Shown here piece by piece: positions 1-8,394 of a stretch of DNA of 64,000 bases. The notes beneath the pieces are model-generated. The model was not told the DNA's origin and made no database searches. It worked only from the letters and a program-made list of their open reading frames with translations. Source of the stretch: Arcobacter aquimarinus (GTDB taxonomy: Bacteria; Campylobacterota; Campylobacteria; Campylobacterales; Arcobacteraceae). Numbering within the stretch: position 1 is the first letter of the stretch; each line of letters opens with the position of its first letter. Both the position numbers and the translations under genes were made by a program. The DNA is taken from positions 310,001-374,000 of the forward strand of contig NZ_CP030944.1 in NCBI RefSeq assembly GCF_013177635.1. Reading direction: 5' to 3'.

Positions 1-1138
1 CAGTAGTTTTTTCTTCAATATTTTGTGTTTCAGTTGAATTTGAATTTAAAGATGCAATTTCAACTAATTCTATATCATATTTAGTAAGCATAGAAGCAAG
101 TCTAATATTTAGTCCAGCTTTTCCAATAGCCTTTGATTTTTGGTCACTAGGAATTGTTACTATTGCTTTTCCTTTTTCACCATTACTTGGAGCTTTTTCT
201 ATTTTAACACTATTTACCATTGCAGGTGATAGTGCTCTTGAAATAAACATTTCAGGAATTGTTGAAAATTCAACGCAATCAATATTTTCTCCATGAAGTT
301 GTTTTGAAACTGAACCAATTCTAACACCTTTTACTCCAACAACAGCACCAATTGGGTCAATTTGTCCATCAATTGTTGAAAGGGCAATTTTAGATCTAGT
401 TCCAGGAATTCTAGCACTTGCTTCAATAGTTACTTTTTTGTCTTTTAATTCAGGCACTTCCAAAGTCAATAAGTTTTCTAAAAATTTTGGTGAAGTTCTT
501 GAAATATCAACTAGTAATCCATTAGCTTTATCAATACTAACACCTTTTACAACAGCTTTAAGTGTATCTCCTACTTTAAAACTTTCACCTTTTATTCTGC
601 TTTTTCTTTGTAGGATACCTTTTACTTCACCAATTTCAATATATGTATTATCTTGTTTATCAATTCTTGTAACTACACCAGAAACTGTTTTTCCAATTTT
701 TTCTTTATACTTACTTACAATATTTTCTTCAATAAATCTTTGCAGTCTAAATTCGAAATTACTATGCAATATTGTTGCTGCATTTCTTCCCATGTTTTCA
801 AATTCTAAATCATAGTTCATAAAATCACCGATTTCTAAATCTGGGTCAATTTCTTTTGCTTCTTCTAAAGTAATATAATTTTCATAATTTAAAGGTTCTC
901 CATATTTGTTGACAGCATTTGCAAGTAACCTTTCGTCATCTTCAGAAACTACTTCAATTTTTTGAAATAATTCAAGTCTTTTATTTGCTCTATCAATATT
1001 CGCATCAAAAGTTAATGTAGCATCAACCATTTTTTCTGCAGTTTTAATTAAAGCTTCTTTTAGTGCATTTTCAACATCATCAATTTTGAGACCTTTCTCA
1101 TATGCGATTGAATCTAAAATATCTATTATTTTATCCAT
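1..1138 (-). CDS. nusA: Transcription termination/antitermination factor NusA (3' end outside window)
   Basis: NusA binds RNA polymerase and nascent RNA, modulating pausing, termination and antitermination. The reading frame opens at an ATG (1136-1138) and runs without a stop to the window edge, so about 379 codons are present and the C-terminus is missing. The translation begins MDKIIDILDSIAYEKG. It shows the NusA N-terminal domain (including YENYITLEEAKEIDPDLEIG), an S1 domain near residues 130-200 (SGVVTRIDKQDNTYIEIG), and KH domains with the signatures PIGAVVGVKGVRI and AIGKAGLNIRLAS. It is divergent from the HP0268/miaB cluster across a 152-base intergenic region. From memory, the same linkage exists in Campylobacter and Helicobacter. 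Confidence 0.95.
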   Translation of the reverse strand, partial: MDKIIDILDSIAYEKGLKIDDVENALKEALIKTAEKMVDATLTFDANIDRANKRLELFQKIEVVSEDDERLLANAVNKYGEPLNYENYITLEEAKEIDPDLEIGDFMNYDLEFENMGRNAATILHSNFEFRLQRFIEENIVSKYKEKIGKTVSGVVTRIDKQDNTYIEIGEVKGILQRKSRIKGESFKVGDTLKAVVKGVSIDKANGLLVDISRTSPKFLENLLTLEVPELKDKKVTIEASARIPGTRSKIALSTIDGQIDPIGAVVGVKGVRIGSVSKQLHGENIDCVEFSTIPEMFISRALSPAMVNSVKIEKAPSNGEKGKAIVTIPSDQKSKAIGKAGLNIRLASMLTKYDIELVEIASLNSNSTETQNIEEKTT

Positions 1139-1159
1139 TAAATAACCTCTTGTTTGTTG

Positions 1160-1190
1160 ACATTGAAATGATTGATTTGATTTTCAATGT
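1160..1190. promoter_or_regulatory. 9-bp inverted repeat upstream of nusA
   Basis: ACATTGAAA (1160-1168) and TTTCAATGT (1182-1190) form a perfect inverted repeat with a 13-base spacer, 22 bases upstream of the nusA start. It could be a 5' leader hairpin or an operator. No regulator is identifiable. The remainder of this intergenic region holds a plausible -10 hexamer (TAGAAT, 1251-1256) for the plus-strand cluster. Confidence 0.3.
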
Positions 1191-1290
1191 AGTAATAGGT
1201 CAATAGTATATCCAATATAGCCTTTTATAGAAATTAAAGTAATTTTGAGATAGAATTTAGGACTAATAAACAAAACAAAAGGCTTAATAT

Positions 1291-1533
1291 ATGGAATTAT
1301 TATTTGCAAGAAATGAGTTGAATGAAAAACCAAAAAAAGTGCAATTAGAAAAAATAAAAGAAGAATTAGCTAAGAATGCTCAGAAGATATTCTATTTTGA
1401 TAGGGATAATTCTCATAAAGATATGATGGCATTGGTAGATGCTTTAGAAAAAGATGGATTTAACGTATATTTTAGAGAAATAAAATATGGTTTAGCAGAA
1501 GATGAGTATATGTATGAGGTTCATGCACTTTAA
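1291..1533 (+). CDS. HP0268-family small protein (putative Smr-like nuclease)
   Basis: An 80-residue protein resembling Helicobacter pylori HP0268, which has the same length and lies next to miaB. Known of the family: a compact alpha/beta fold related to Smr domains, with reported DNA-nicking and RNase activity. Seen here: the conserved core IFYFDRDNSHKDMM (about residues 33-46) followed by an amphipathic helix and the C-terminal strand YMYEVHAL. The Shine-Dalgarno AAAAGG (1277-1282) lies 8 bases before the ATG. It is the first gene of a cluster with miaB (23-base gap). The in vivo role is unknown; assignment rests on length, motif and synteny. Confidence 0.8.
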   Translation: MELLFARNELNEKPKKVQLEKIKEELAKNAQKIFYFDRDNSHKDMMALVDALEKDGFNVYFREIKYGLAEDEYMYEVHAL

Positions 1534-1556
1534 CTTTTAATTGTGCATATAAAATT

Positions 1557-2864
1557 ATGAGTCAAAATAAAAAATTATTTATACAAACTTTAGGGTGTCA
1601 AATGAATGACACTGATAGTCAACATATACAAGCTGAACTTGAAAAACACAAAGGTTATGTGGCAACTGACAAATTAGAAGATGCTGATTTGATTATTATT
1701 AATACTTGTTCAGTAAGAGAAAAGCCTGTTCAAAAACTTTTTTCAGAAATTGGACAATTTAATAAAAAGAAAAAAGATGGTGCAAAAATTGGAGTTTGTG
1801 GTTGTACAGCTTCACATTTAGGTCAAGATATTATAAAAAGAGCACCATATGTTGATTTTGTTGTTGGTGCAAGGAATATTTCAAAAATAAAAGATGTAGT
1901 TGATGTAAAAGGTTCTGTTGAAGTATCAATTGATAATGATGAATCAACTTATGAATTTTCAACGGCAAAAACAAATCAATACAGAGCAAGTGTAAATATT
2001 TCTGTTGGTTGTGATAAGAAATGTACTTATTGTATTGTTCCAAGTACTCGTGGTGAAGAGATATCTATTCCACCTGAAATGATTGTTGAACAGGTTAGAA
2101 AATCAGTTGAACAAGGTGCTGTTGAAGTTATGCTTTTAGGACAAAATGTAAATTCTTACGGAAGAAGATTTAGTGATAAAAGAGAAAAATATACTTTTAC
2201 AAAACTTTTACAAGATGTTTCAAAAGTTGAAGGTTTAGAAAGAATTAGATTTACATCTCCTCACCCTTTACATATGGATGATGAATTTATTGAAGAATTT
2301 GCAAAAAACCCAAAAATTTCAAAATGTATTCATATGCCTTTACAAAGTGGTTCAACTGAAGTTTTAAAAGCTATGAAAAGAGGATATACAAAAGAATGGT
2401 TTTTAAATAGAGCTTCTAAAATGAGAGAATTAATTCCAAATTTAAGAATTACAACAGATATTATTGTAGCATTTCCTGGAGAAACTCATGAGGATTTTCT
2501 TGATACTTTAGATGTGGTAAATCAAGTGAAATTTGACCAAATTTTTAATTTTAAATATTCTCCTAGACCTGGAACAGAAGCTTTAAATTTAAAAGATAAA
2601 GAACTTCCAGATGAAATTGGAAGTGAAAGACTTATCGAATTAATAGAACTTCATAAAAGACATCTTGAAGAGACAATGCCAAGTTATATTGGAAAAACTT
2701 TAAATGTATTGGTTGAGAGTTTAAAACCAAATGGTGAAGTTTGTGGATTTACTGATAGTTATCTACAAGTATTTACAAAAGGAAGTGATGAACTTTTAGG
2801 AAAATTTGTAGATGTTAAAATCACTGAAGCAACTAGAACTTCTTTGAAGGGTGAAATTTTATAA
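1557..2864 (+). CDS. miaB: tRNA-2-methylthio-N6-isopentenyladenosine-37 synthase MiaB
   Basis: A radical-SAM methylthiotransferase that adds the 2-methylthio group to i6A37 of tRNAs reading UNN codons. The 435 residues are the usual length. The N-terminal UPF0004 domain carries cluster-binding cysteines at C14 (TLGCQMND), C51 (INTCSVRE) and C83 (CGCTAS). The radical-SAM motif is CDKKCTYC with C152, C156 and C159. A C-terminal TRAM domain follows from about residue 375. The Shine-Dalgarno is poor and the start lies 23 bases after the HP0268-type gene, so the two are probably co-transcribed. The next gene begins 2 bases after the stop. Confidence 0.96.
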   Translation: MSQNKKLFIQTLGCQMNDTDSQHIQAELEKHKGYVATDKLEDADLIIINTCSVREKPVQKLFSEIGQFNKKKKDGAKIGVCGCTASHLGQDIIKRAPYVDFVVGARNISKIKDVVDVKGSVEVSIDNDESTYEFSTAKTNQYRASVNISVGCDKKCTYCIVPSTRGEEISIPPEMIVEQVRKSVEQGAVEVMLLGQNVNSYGRRFSDKREKYTFTKLLQDVSKVEGLERIRFTSPHPLHMDDEFIEEFAKNPKISKCIHMPLQSGSTEVLKAMKRGYTKEWFLNRASKMRELIPNLRITTDIIVAFPGETHEDFLDTLDVVNQVKFDQIFNFKYSPRPGTEALNLKDKELPDEIGSERLIELIELHKRHLEETMPSYIGKTLNVLVESLKPNGEVCGFTDSYLQVFTKGSDELLGKFVDVKITEATRTSLKGEIL

Positions 2865-2866
2865 TA

Positions 2867-3478
2867 ATGCTTAAATACTTTAAATTAAATATTCTACCTT
2901 ATATTTTATATTATCTAGTTAGAGTTATTTATTTAACTAATAAAAAAGTATATCATCATCCAAAAGATGATGGTAAACCTATTATTATATGTATGTGGCA
3001 TGGAGATTTATTATCTCAAATTTATAATTATTTTACTTTTAGAAAAGATGGAAATGTAAAAGCTATGATAAGCCATAATAAAGATGGAGAAATAATAGCT
3101 AAATTAGCAGCAAATTTTAGAATTGGTGCAGTTCGTGGTTCTACTTCAAAAGGTGCTGCAAAAGCTCTTATAAGTGCTATAAAAGAGCTTAAAGAAGGTA
3201 ATGATTTAGCAATAACTCCTGATGGACCAAGAGGTCCTAGATATAGTGTTGCTGATGGAATTATTGCTATTGCACAAAAAACTGATTCAAAAATTGTTTG
3301 TTTTAATACTGTTCCATCAAAATATTGGCAATTTAATTCATGGGATAAATTTGTTTTACCAAAACCTTTTGGTAGAATAGACTTTTATATTAGTGAACCT
3401 TTTGATATAAAGAACTTGCAATTTGAAGAGGCAAGAGAAGTTATCAAAACTAAAATGCTAATACATGCACTACCTTAA
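2867..3478 (+). CDS. DUF374 lysophospholipid acyltransferase-family protein
   Basis: A 203-residue protein of the DUF374 family, related to glycerolipid and lipid A acyltransferases. Seen: a hydrophobic N-terminus (residues 8-22), the acyltransferase-like motif MWHGDLL with H45 and D47, and the family signature TPDGPRGPR (about residues 117-125). Known: DUF374 proteins are membrane-associated and presumed to transfer acyl chains, but the substrate in Campylobacterota is not settled. It follows miaB by 2 bases, so translation is probably coupled. Family confident; substrate unknown. Confidence 0.85.
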   Translation: MLKYFKLNILPYILYYLVRVIYLTNKKVYHHPKDDGKPIIICMWHGDLLSQIYNYFTFRKDGNVKAMISHNKDGEIIAKLAANFRIGAVRGSTSKGAAKALISAIKELKEGNDLAITPDGPRGPRYSVADGIIAIAQKTDSKIVCFNTVPSKYWQFNSWDKFVLPKPFGRIDFYISEPFDIKNLQFEEAREVIKTKMLIHALP

Positions 3479-3497
3479 ATCAACTAAGTAGGAATCT

Positions 3498-5087
3498 ATG
3501 TTTACTAAAGAGTCTTTATATATCAATGCTATTAAGTATGATTCTCAATTAAAACTTGAACATAAAAAGTTAAAGAATGAAGAGATAATTGAGACGAATA
3601 ATTCAAGTCATTTAGTAGATGATGATATATTACCTTTAGAAATTGCTGAAAAAATAAATAAATTACAAGAAGAGATAGATCTTAGTTATATATCAACTCT
3701 TTTAATTAGTGATACTACTAAATTAGTTCCAAAAGCATTATCATCTAAATTAACTGATTGTGAGATTGCAAAATTTAATAATGAATTTGATATAGCTGTT
3801 TTAAAAACAACTCTTTTTGAAACAAAGAATTATTTTGTTAAAACGGGAATAGATTATATATATTCAGCTTTTCATATTATGAATTTACATATTGAAAAAA
3901 AAGTATGTAGAAATGAACTTTTAATTCTTTTGTATAATAATAAAGCATTTATAATGATTCTTAATAAATCAGGTATCATAGCTTTTCATGAAACAGTTGA
4001 TTTACCTACTTTTGAATCAGTTAAAAAAACACATTTTTATGAAGATGATTTAGAAGGACAAAAACTTTTTGATGAAATATATTATTTAGAATTAAATGAA
4101 ATAATCCACAAAATATTAGATGAATTTTATTCTAAAAAGAATGATGTATTTGTTGAAAAAGTATCTATTCTTTATGTTGTAAAACAATTGACGAATGAGA
4201 ATATAGAACAATTATCAGAAGATTTAATGTTAAAAGTTGAACATCAACCAATTAATGTTGATGAAGAAATTTTTGAGTTATCAAGAGATAAACATTTAAA
4301 AAAGAGTTTTATAAAGCCTAGAAAGAAAAAGAAAAAAAGAGATTTCAAATATTTGTATTTTATATTATTAATAGCAGTCTTGGTTTTTGGTGCTTATAAA
4401 ATCTATACAATGATTGATTTTGATAAGTTTTTCCCAAAAAAAGAAAATAATAAAATAGAAGTAGTAAAAGAAAAACCTTTTACAACTATTCTTCCTGATC
4501 ATGTTAATATGAATGATAAAATTGAACAGAGAATAAAAGCAATATTTAATACTATTCCAAATAATATGATGATTAATGAATTATCTATAAATTCTAACTA
4601 TTTAGAATTAAAAATGTTTTCAAAAAATTTAGAATCTTTGAATCAATTAAAAAGTTCTTTAGATACATTATATAAACAAAGTGAATTTAATATTATAAAA
4701 TCAAATGAAGATAAAGATATAGATTTTGTAGTATTACTAAAAGATGAAATAGATTTACCTATTGAATATAAAAAATTTGATAAAGAATATATTGTTGATG
4801 AAGTTATTCCAGTAGAAAGAGTAACAGAACAATTAAAAATTTTGATGCCTGAAAACACATTGATTAAATTTGTTTCAAATAACATTAATGGGATAGTGCG
4901 ATTTACTTATACAATAAATATTTTAGTAAAAGAACCAAAGGAGTTCTTTAATTTATTAGAAATTTTAAATAGTGAATTGTATTCAATAAATATTTTATAT
5001 CCAGTTTCTATGGTTAATACAGCTGCAGGAATTGAAGTAGAATTTAATTTAGAGTTTAATCAGTTAGAAAATTATAAAGTTGACTAA
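3498..5087 (+). CDS. Single-pass membrane protein, GspL/PilMN-like layout (unknown function)
   Basis: I do not recognise this 529-residue protein by name. It has about 270 polar residues, a strongly basic stretch (KPRKKKKKRDFK), one transmembrane helix near 284-305 (YFILLIAVLVFGAYKIY) and about 220 further residues. The positive-inside rule puts the N-terminus in the cytoplasm and the C-terminus in the periplasm. The periplasmic half includes NTIPNNMMINELSINSNYLE followed by a helix, which recalls the ferredoxin-like domain of PilN/GspL. The cytoplasmic half could be a degenerate actin-like domain. That comparison is inference. It lies at the end of the miaB cluster, 19 bases after the DUF374 gene, and ends in a hairpin shared with mqnE. 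Confidence 0.7.
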   Translation: MFTKESLYINAIKYDSQLKLEHKKLKNEEIIETNNSSHLVDDDILPLEIAEKINKLQEEIDLSYISTLLISDTTKLVPKALSSKLTDCEIAKFNNEFDIAVLKTTLFETKNYFVKTGIDYIYSAFHIMNLHIEKKVCRNELLILLYNNKAFIMILNKSGIIAFHETVDLPTFESVKKTHFYEDDLEGQKLFDEIYYLELNEIIHKILDEFYSKKNDVFVEKVSILYVVKQLTNENIEQLSEDLMLKVEHQPINVDEEIFELSRDKHLKKSFIKPRKKKKKRDFKYLYFILLIAVLVFGAYKIYTMIDFDKFFPKKENNKIEVVKEKPFTTILPDHVNMNDKIEQRIKAIFNTIPNNMMINELSINSNYLELKMFSKNLESLNQLKSSLDTLYKQSEFNIIKSNEDKDIDFVVLLKDEIDLPIEYKKFDKEYIVDEVIPVERVTEQLKILMPENTLIKFVSNNINGIVRFTYTINILVKEPKEFFNLLEILNSELYSINILYPVSMVNTAAGIEVEFNLEFNQLENYKVD

Positions 5088-5109
5088 AAACTTGTTACCA
5101 AGTTTTTAG
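5084..5109. terminator. Bidirectional hairpin between the 529-aa gene and mqnE
   Basis: CTAAAAACTTG (5084-5094) and CAAGTTTTTAG (5099-5109) form a perfect 11-bp stem with loop TTAC. The plus-strand stop codon (5085-5087) is inside the left arm and the mqnE stop (5095-5097) is in the loop. U-rich right arms occur in both transcripts, so it can serve both converging genes. Confidence 0.65.
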
Positions 5110-6156
5110 CTCATTATAAATAGAATCTCTTTCAACAGGAATAAATCCAGAATTTTTAATTAAATCAACAAATTCAAGTTGTGCAATACCATTTGCACTA
5201 GAAGCACCTGCTGCACTTTGTATTGACTCTTTTTCAATAGTTCCATCAACATCATTTGCTCCAAATTCTTGAGCTATTAAAGCTAACTTTACAGTAGAAG
5301 TTGCCCAATAAGCTTTTATATTTGGAATATTATCAAGTAATATTCTTGCTATTGCGTATGTTTTTAGAATCTCTTGTCCTGTCAAAGGTTCTTTTACTTT
5401 TAAGTAATTATTTTCTGTTTGGAAAACTAAAGGAATAAAAGCATTAAATCCTCCTGTTAAATCCTGTAAATTTCTAAGTCTTAACATATGGTCAATTCTA
5501 TGATTTCTATCTTCTACATGTCCAAAAAGCATAGTTGCATTTGATTTTCTTCCTTTTTGATGCCAAAGCTTATGGATTTCTAACCATTGCTCTGAAGTAA
5601 CTTTTCCACCACAAATCTTTTTTCGTACTTTTTCATCAAAAATTTCAGCTCCACCACCTGGCATGGAATCGATACCATGTTTAATCATCATATCTATCAA
5701 CTCTTCATAGGTGAGTTTATACTCTGTACTTAAAAAGTGAATTTCTGCTGCTGTTAGTGCTTTTACATGAATTGATGGAAAATTATCTTTAATTTTTTTA
5801 AAAACATCCATATACCATTGTAATCCAGTATGAGGATTATGAGCTGATACAATATGTACTTCTTTTATATTATTTTTAGATGAATTTTTAACAATTTCAA
5901 GTATCTCTTCATGACTTAGTGTATATTGATGAGGATTTTTTCTACTTGCACTATATGCACAAAATTGACAAACATCTTTACAAATATTTGTGGGATTAAT
6001 ATGTCTATTTATATTAAAATAAGTCTTTTTACCATGTTTTTCAACTCTAATTTTATTTGCATAAGTTGCTAGAGTAAAAAGATCTAAATCATATAATTTA
6101 ATTGCGTCTTCATATTCTAGTCTTATATTTTTTTCTAATTTTTCTATAATACTCAT
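5095..6156 (-). CDS. mqnE: Aminofutalosine synthase MqnE
   Basis: A radical-SAM enzyme of the futalosine route to menaquinone. It joins 3-[(1-carboxyvinyl)oxy]benzoate to SAM, giving aminofutalosine. The 353 residues carry the cluster motif CKDVCQFC (C59, C63, C66). MqnE-like signatures are NINRHINPTNIC, HVKALTAAEIHF, SMPGGGAEIF, TNATMLFGHVE-like (here SNATMLFGHVE) and IKAYWATSTVKLA, which separate it from the paralogous MqnC. Menaquinone feeds the fumarate reductase and complex I encoded at the other end of the window. It is the last gene of a minus-strand run with carbonic anhydrase and bioF, 6 bases after the small membrane protein. Confidence 0.93.
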   Translation of the reverse strand: MSIIEKLEKNIRLEYEDAIKLYDLDLFTLATYANKIRVEKHGKKTYFNINRHINPTNICKDVCQFCAYSASRKNPHQYTLSHEEILEIVKNSSKNNIKEVHIVSAHNPHTGLQWYMDVFKKIKDNFPSIHVKALTAAEIHFLSTEYKLTYEELIDMMIKHGIDSMPGGGAEIFDEKVRKKICGGKVTSEQWLEIHKLWHQKGRKSNATMLFGHVEDRNHRIDHMLRLRNLQDLTGGFNAFIPLVFQTENNYLKVKEPLTGQEILKTYAIARILLDNIPNIKAYWATSTVKLALIAQEFGANDVDGTIEKESIQSAAGASSANGIAQLEFVDLIKNSGFIPVERDSIYNELKTW

Positions 6157-6162
6157 TTTCCC

Positions 6163-6480
6163 CTACTTACAATCTATATCTTTTGTATAGTGTGAATTTT
6201 TTTCTTTGTGTATAAAACCTATACAAGTTTTATTTAAAGTATTGTCAAAAAACATAACTTTAAATACAGTACTTTTATATCTTGTTTGTGTATCTTCTAC
6301 ACTTAATTTATTAATAACTGTTAAATCTTTTATATCACTATGACCAATTGTTTGTAAAACTTCAGTTAATTTGGCTTTTTTTAAAAAACTTAATCCTGAA
6401 AAAATTGCAACAGCTAAAAGAACCATAAAAGTGATTATAAATATTGTTTTTTTAGGTAGTTTTCTAACTTCAGTTTGCAT
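6163..6480 (-). CDS. Small membrane-anchored protein, unknown function
   Basis: A 105-residue protein I do not recognise. It has a basic N-terminus (VRKLPKK), one transmembrane helix at about residues 12-33 (TIFIITFMVLLAVAIFSGLS), and a short soluble domain with two cysteines near the C-terminus (KTCIGF and DIDCK). These could form a periplasmic disulfide. It overlaps the carbonic anhydrase gene by 11 bases and lies 6 bases before mqnE, so it is very likely translated from the same mRNA. Confidence 0.65.
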   Translation of the reverse strand: MQTEVRKLPKKTIFIITFMVLLAVAIFSGLSFLKKAKLTEVLQTIGHSDIKDLTVINKLSVEDTQTRYKSTVFKVMFFDNTLNKTCIGFIHKEKNSHYTKDIDCK

Positions 6481-7123
6481 TTTTACTCTCTTTTAATTCT
6501 CTAAATGAACACTCTTCTCCATCATAGTACTCTATTGTACCATCTTCAATTTTATAATACCAACCATGAATTTGAAGTTCACCTGATTTTACTCTTTTTT
6601 CTACATAAGGAAAGGTTAAAAGATTTTCTAGTTGATGAACTATTGAAATTCTCTCTGTTGCTCTATATAATTTTTCAGGGTCACTTTTATCTTGAATAGC
6701 TAAAAGAGTATATTCTTTAGCTTTTTTCCCTAATTCTAGCCATTTTTTTACATTTATTAAATCAGGTGAATCACCTAAATCTTGATATAAACTTTTACAA
6801 GCTCCACAATGTGAATGTCCACAAACAATAATATGTTTTACATCCAAAACACAAACTGCATATTCAATTACAGCTGAACTTCCATGATAATCGTTATCTG
6901 GATTATATGGTGGAATAAAATTTCCAACATTTCTTAAAATAAACATATCTCCTGGTTTTGTGTCAAGCATTAAATCAGGGGTAACTCTACTATCACTACA
7001 ACCAATAAATAAAACTTCTGGTTTTTGCCCTGTTTCTACTAATTGTTTTAAATCATCTTCATATTTTGGAAAACGAGCTTCTCTAAATTTTTTATTACCT
7101 TTTATTAAATCATTTATTAACAT
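6470..7123 (-). CDS. Beta-class carbonic anhydrase
   Basis: It interconverts CO2 and bicarbonate in the cytoplasm, important for capnophilic and microaerophilic bacteria. The 217 residues match the beta class. Seen: zinc and active-site residues C42, D44 and R46 in GCSDSRVTPD, and H103 and C106 in CGHSHCGACK. No signal peptide is visible. The start overlaps the end of the bioF-type gene by 14 bases, and the 3' end overlaps the small membrane protein. Tight packing suggests one transcript bioF-like / carbonic anhydrase / membrane protein / mqnE. A link through bicarbonate supply for biotin-dependent carboxylation is only inference. Confidence 0.95.
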   Translation of the reverse strand: MLINDLIKGNKKFREARFPKYEDDLKQLVETGQKPEVLFIGCSDSRVTPDLMLDTKPGDMFILRNVGNFIPPYNPDNDYHGSSAVIEYAVCVLDVKHIIVCGHSHCGACKSLYQDLGDSPDLINVKKWLELGKKAKEYTLLAIQDKSDPEKLYRATERISIVHQLENLLTFPYVEKRVKSGELQIHGWYYKIEDGTIEYYDGEECSFRELKESKNAN

Positions 7124-8213
7124 TTAACTCCCTTAATAAGTTACATATTTCAATTAAATCTTTTTCATTAACATCAATTTTTGCAATTAATCTAATAATT
7201 GCACTTTTAACCGTTGGTTGCCTAATGGCTCCTACTAAATATCCTTTTTCTTTTAAAATTTCTTGAATCTCTTTTACTTTTTTATTATTTCCTATTTCTA
7301 TAGGTATGATTAAACTATTTGATTTTATTTTTAAAATCTCATAAATAATTTGAAGATTTTTTTCAATTTGTTTTTTTAAATTTTTTTTGTTATTTATAAT
7401 ATGTTGTAAAGATTCATTAGCTAAAGCTATATCAAAAAGCGAGGGAGCAGTTGAGTATATTATAGGTTTAGCTCTATTTGTTAAAAAGTCAATAATTTGT
7501 TTTGAAGCTAAAATATAAGCTCCATAAGAACCATAAGCTTTTCCTAAAGTTCCCATTTTTATATGATATTCATTAGGTTTTATTTTATAATAATCAAAAA
7601 TACCTAAAAGATTTTCTCCTATTACTCCAGAACTATGTGCTTCATCAACAATTAAAAGAGATTTATATTTATCTGCAATTTGGAATATTTCAATTGGTGC
7701 TAAATCACCACCCATTGAATAAACTCCTTCAATTGCAATTATTTTTCTTCCTATTTTATCATTTTGTAAAATTTTATTTTCTAAATCTTCAAAATCATTA
7801 TGTTTAAAAATTATTACTTGTTCGGGCTTTAAAAGTTTAGTTGCAAGAATTCCACTAGCATGATACTCTTCATCAATAAATAAAATATCATTTTTTCTAA
7901 CAAGTGCTTCAATCATAGAAATATTCGCTAAAAAACCAGAACCAACAGTAATGGCTGATTCAAAGTTATTTACTTCACATAGTTTATCTTCAAACTCTTT
8001 ATGAATGAGGGTATAACCATTTACTAACATTGAAGCACGAGGGGAATGAAAATTTTGAGTTAAAACTTTTTTATAAGCTTTTTGAAAAAGATTTTTATTT
8101 ATAGAAAGACCTAAATAATCGTTTGAAGCAAGGTCTATAAGATTTTCATCAAAAATCTCTCTTGTTCGAAAACGGTTAGATTTTTTAATGGATTCAAGTT
8201 CTTTTGAGTACAA
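7110..8213 (-). CDS. bioF: 8-amino-7-oxononanoate synthase-type aminotransferase
   Basis: A PLP-dependent alpha-oxoamine synthase. The best fit is BioF, which condenses pimeloyl thioester with alanine in biotin synthesis; 2-amino-3-ketobutyrate CoA ligase is the alternative. Seen: FIDEEYHASG with H118, LIVDEAHSSG with D190, and the PLP-lysine K225 in MGTLGKAYGS. The 367 residues are slightly short for the family. The start is TTG (8211-8213) with a Shine-Dalgarno GGAG 8 bases upstream. No other bio genes are nearby, so pathway assignment is by family only. It heads the minus-strand run ending in mqnE. Confidence 0.85.
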   Translation of the reverse strand: MYSKELESIKKSNRFRTREIFDENLIDLASNDYLGLSINKNLFQKAYKKVLTQNFHSPRASMLVNGYTLIHKEFEDKLCEVNNFESAITVGSGFLANISMIEALVRKNDILFIDEEYHASGILATKLLKPEQVIIFKHNDFEDLENKILQNDKIGRKIIAIEGVYSMGGDLAPIEIFQIADKYKSLLIVDEAHSSGVIGENLLGIFDYYKIKPNEYHIKMGTLGKAYGSYGAYILASKQIIDFLTNRAKPIIYSTAPSLFDIALANESLQHIINNKKNLKKQIEKNLQIIYEILKIKSNSLIIPIEIGNNKKVKEIQEILKEKGYLVGAIRQPTVKSAIIRLIAKIDVNEKDLIEICNLLRELNVNK

Positions 8214-8360
8214 AAAATTCTCCGTAAGTATTGTGGAAGAATAGCTAATAATTACTAAGAAAAAGTTAAATTTTAAAATTTCTTCTAATTGCTAGTTTAT
8301 TGCTATTTATGATAGGTATAATTTCATTCTACTAATTTTAAGTACATATTTAAAGTTGTA

Positions 8361-8393
8361 AAAGGGGATGTTTTTGCGACCTTCATCCCCTTT
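8361..8393. terminator. Hairpin terminator after thiS-yraN
   Basis: AAAGGGGATG (8361-8370) and CATCCCCTTT (8384-8393) form a perfect, GC-rich 10-bp stem with a 13-base loop. It begins 2 bases beyond the yraN stop on the minus strand. The T residues flanking both arms could allow termination in either direction. The rest of the 181-base gap (8214-8394) contains a plus-strand TATAAT (8317-8322), discussed as a possible small RNA promoter. Confidence 0.65.
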
Positions 8394-8394
8394 A

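Noticed and set aside
438-815. Plus-strand 125-codon frame
   Set aside because: Antisense to nusA, whose S1 domain is encoded on the minus strand.
1831-2043. Minus-strand open frame inside miaB
   Set aside because: Low-complexity His/Leu/Gln product, antisense to a well-conserved gene; a shadow frame.
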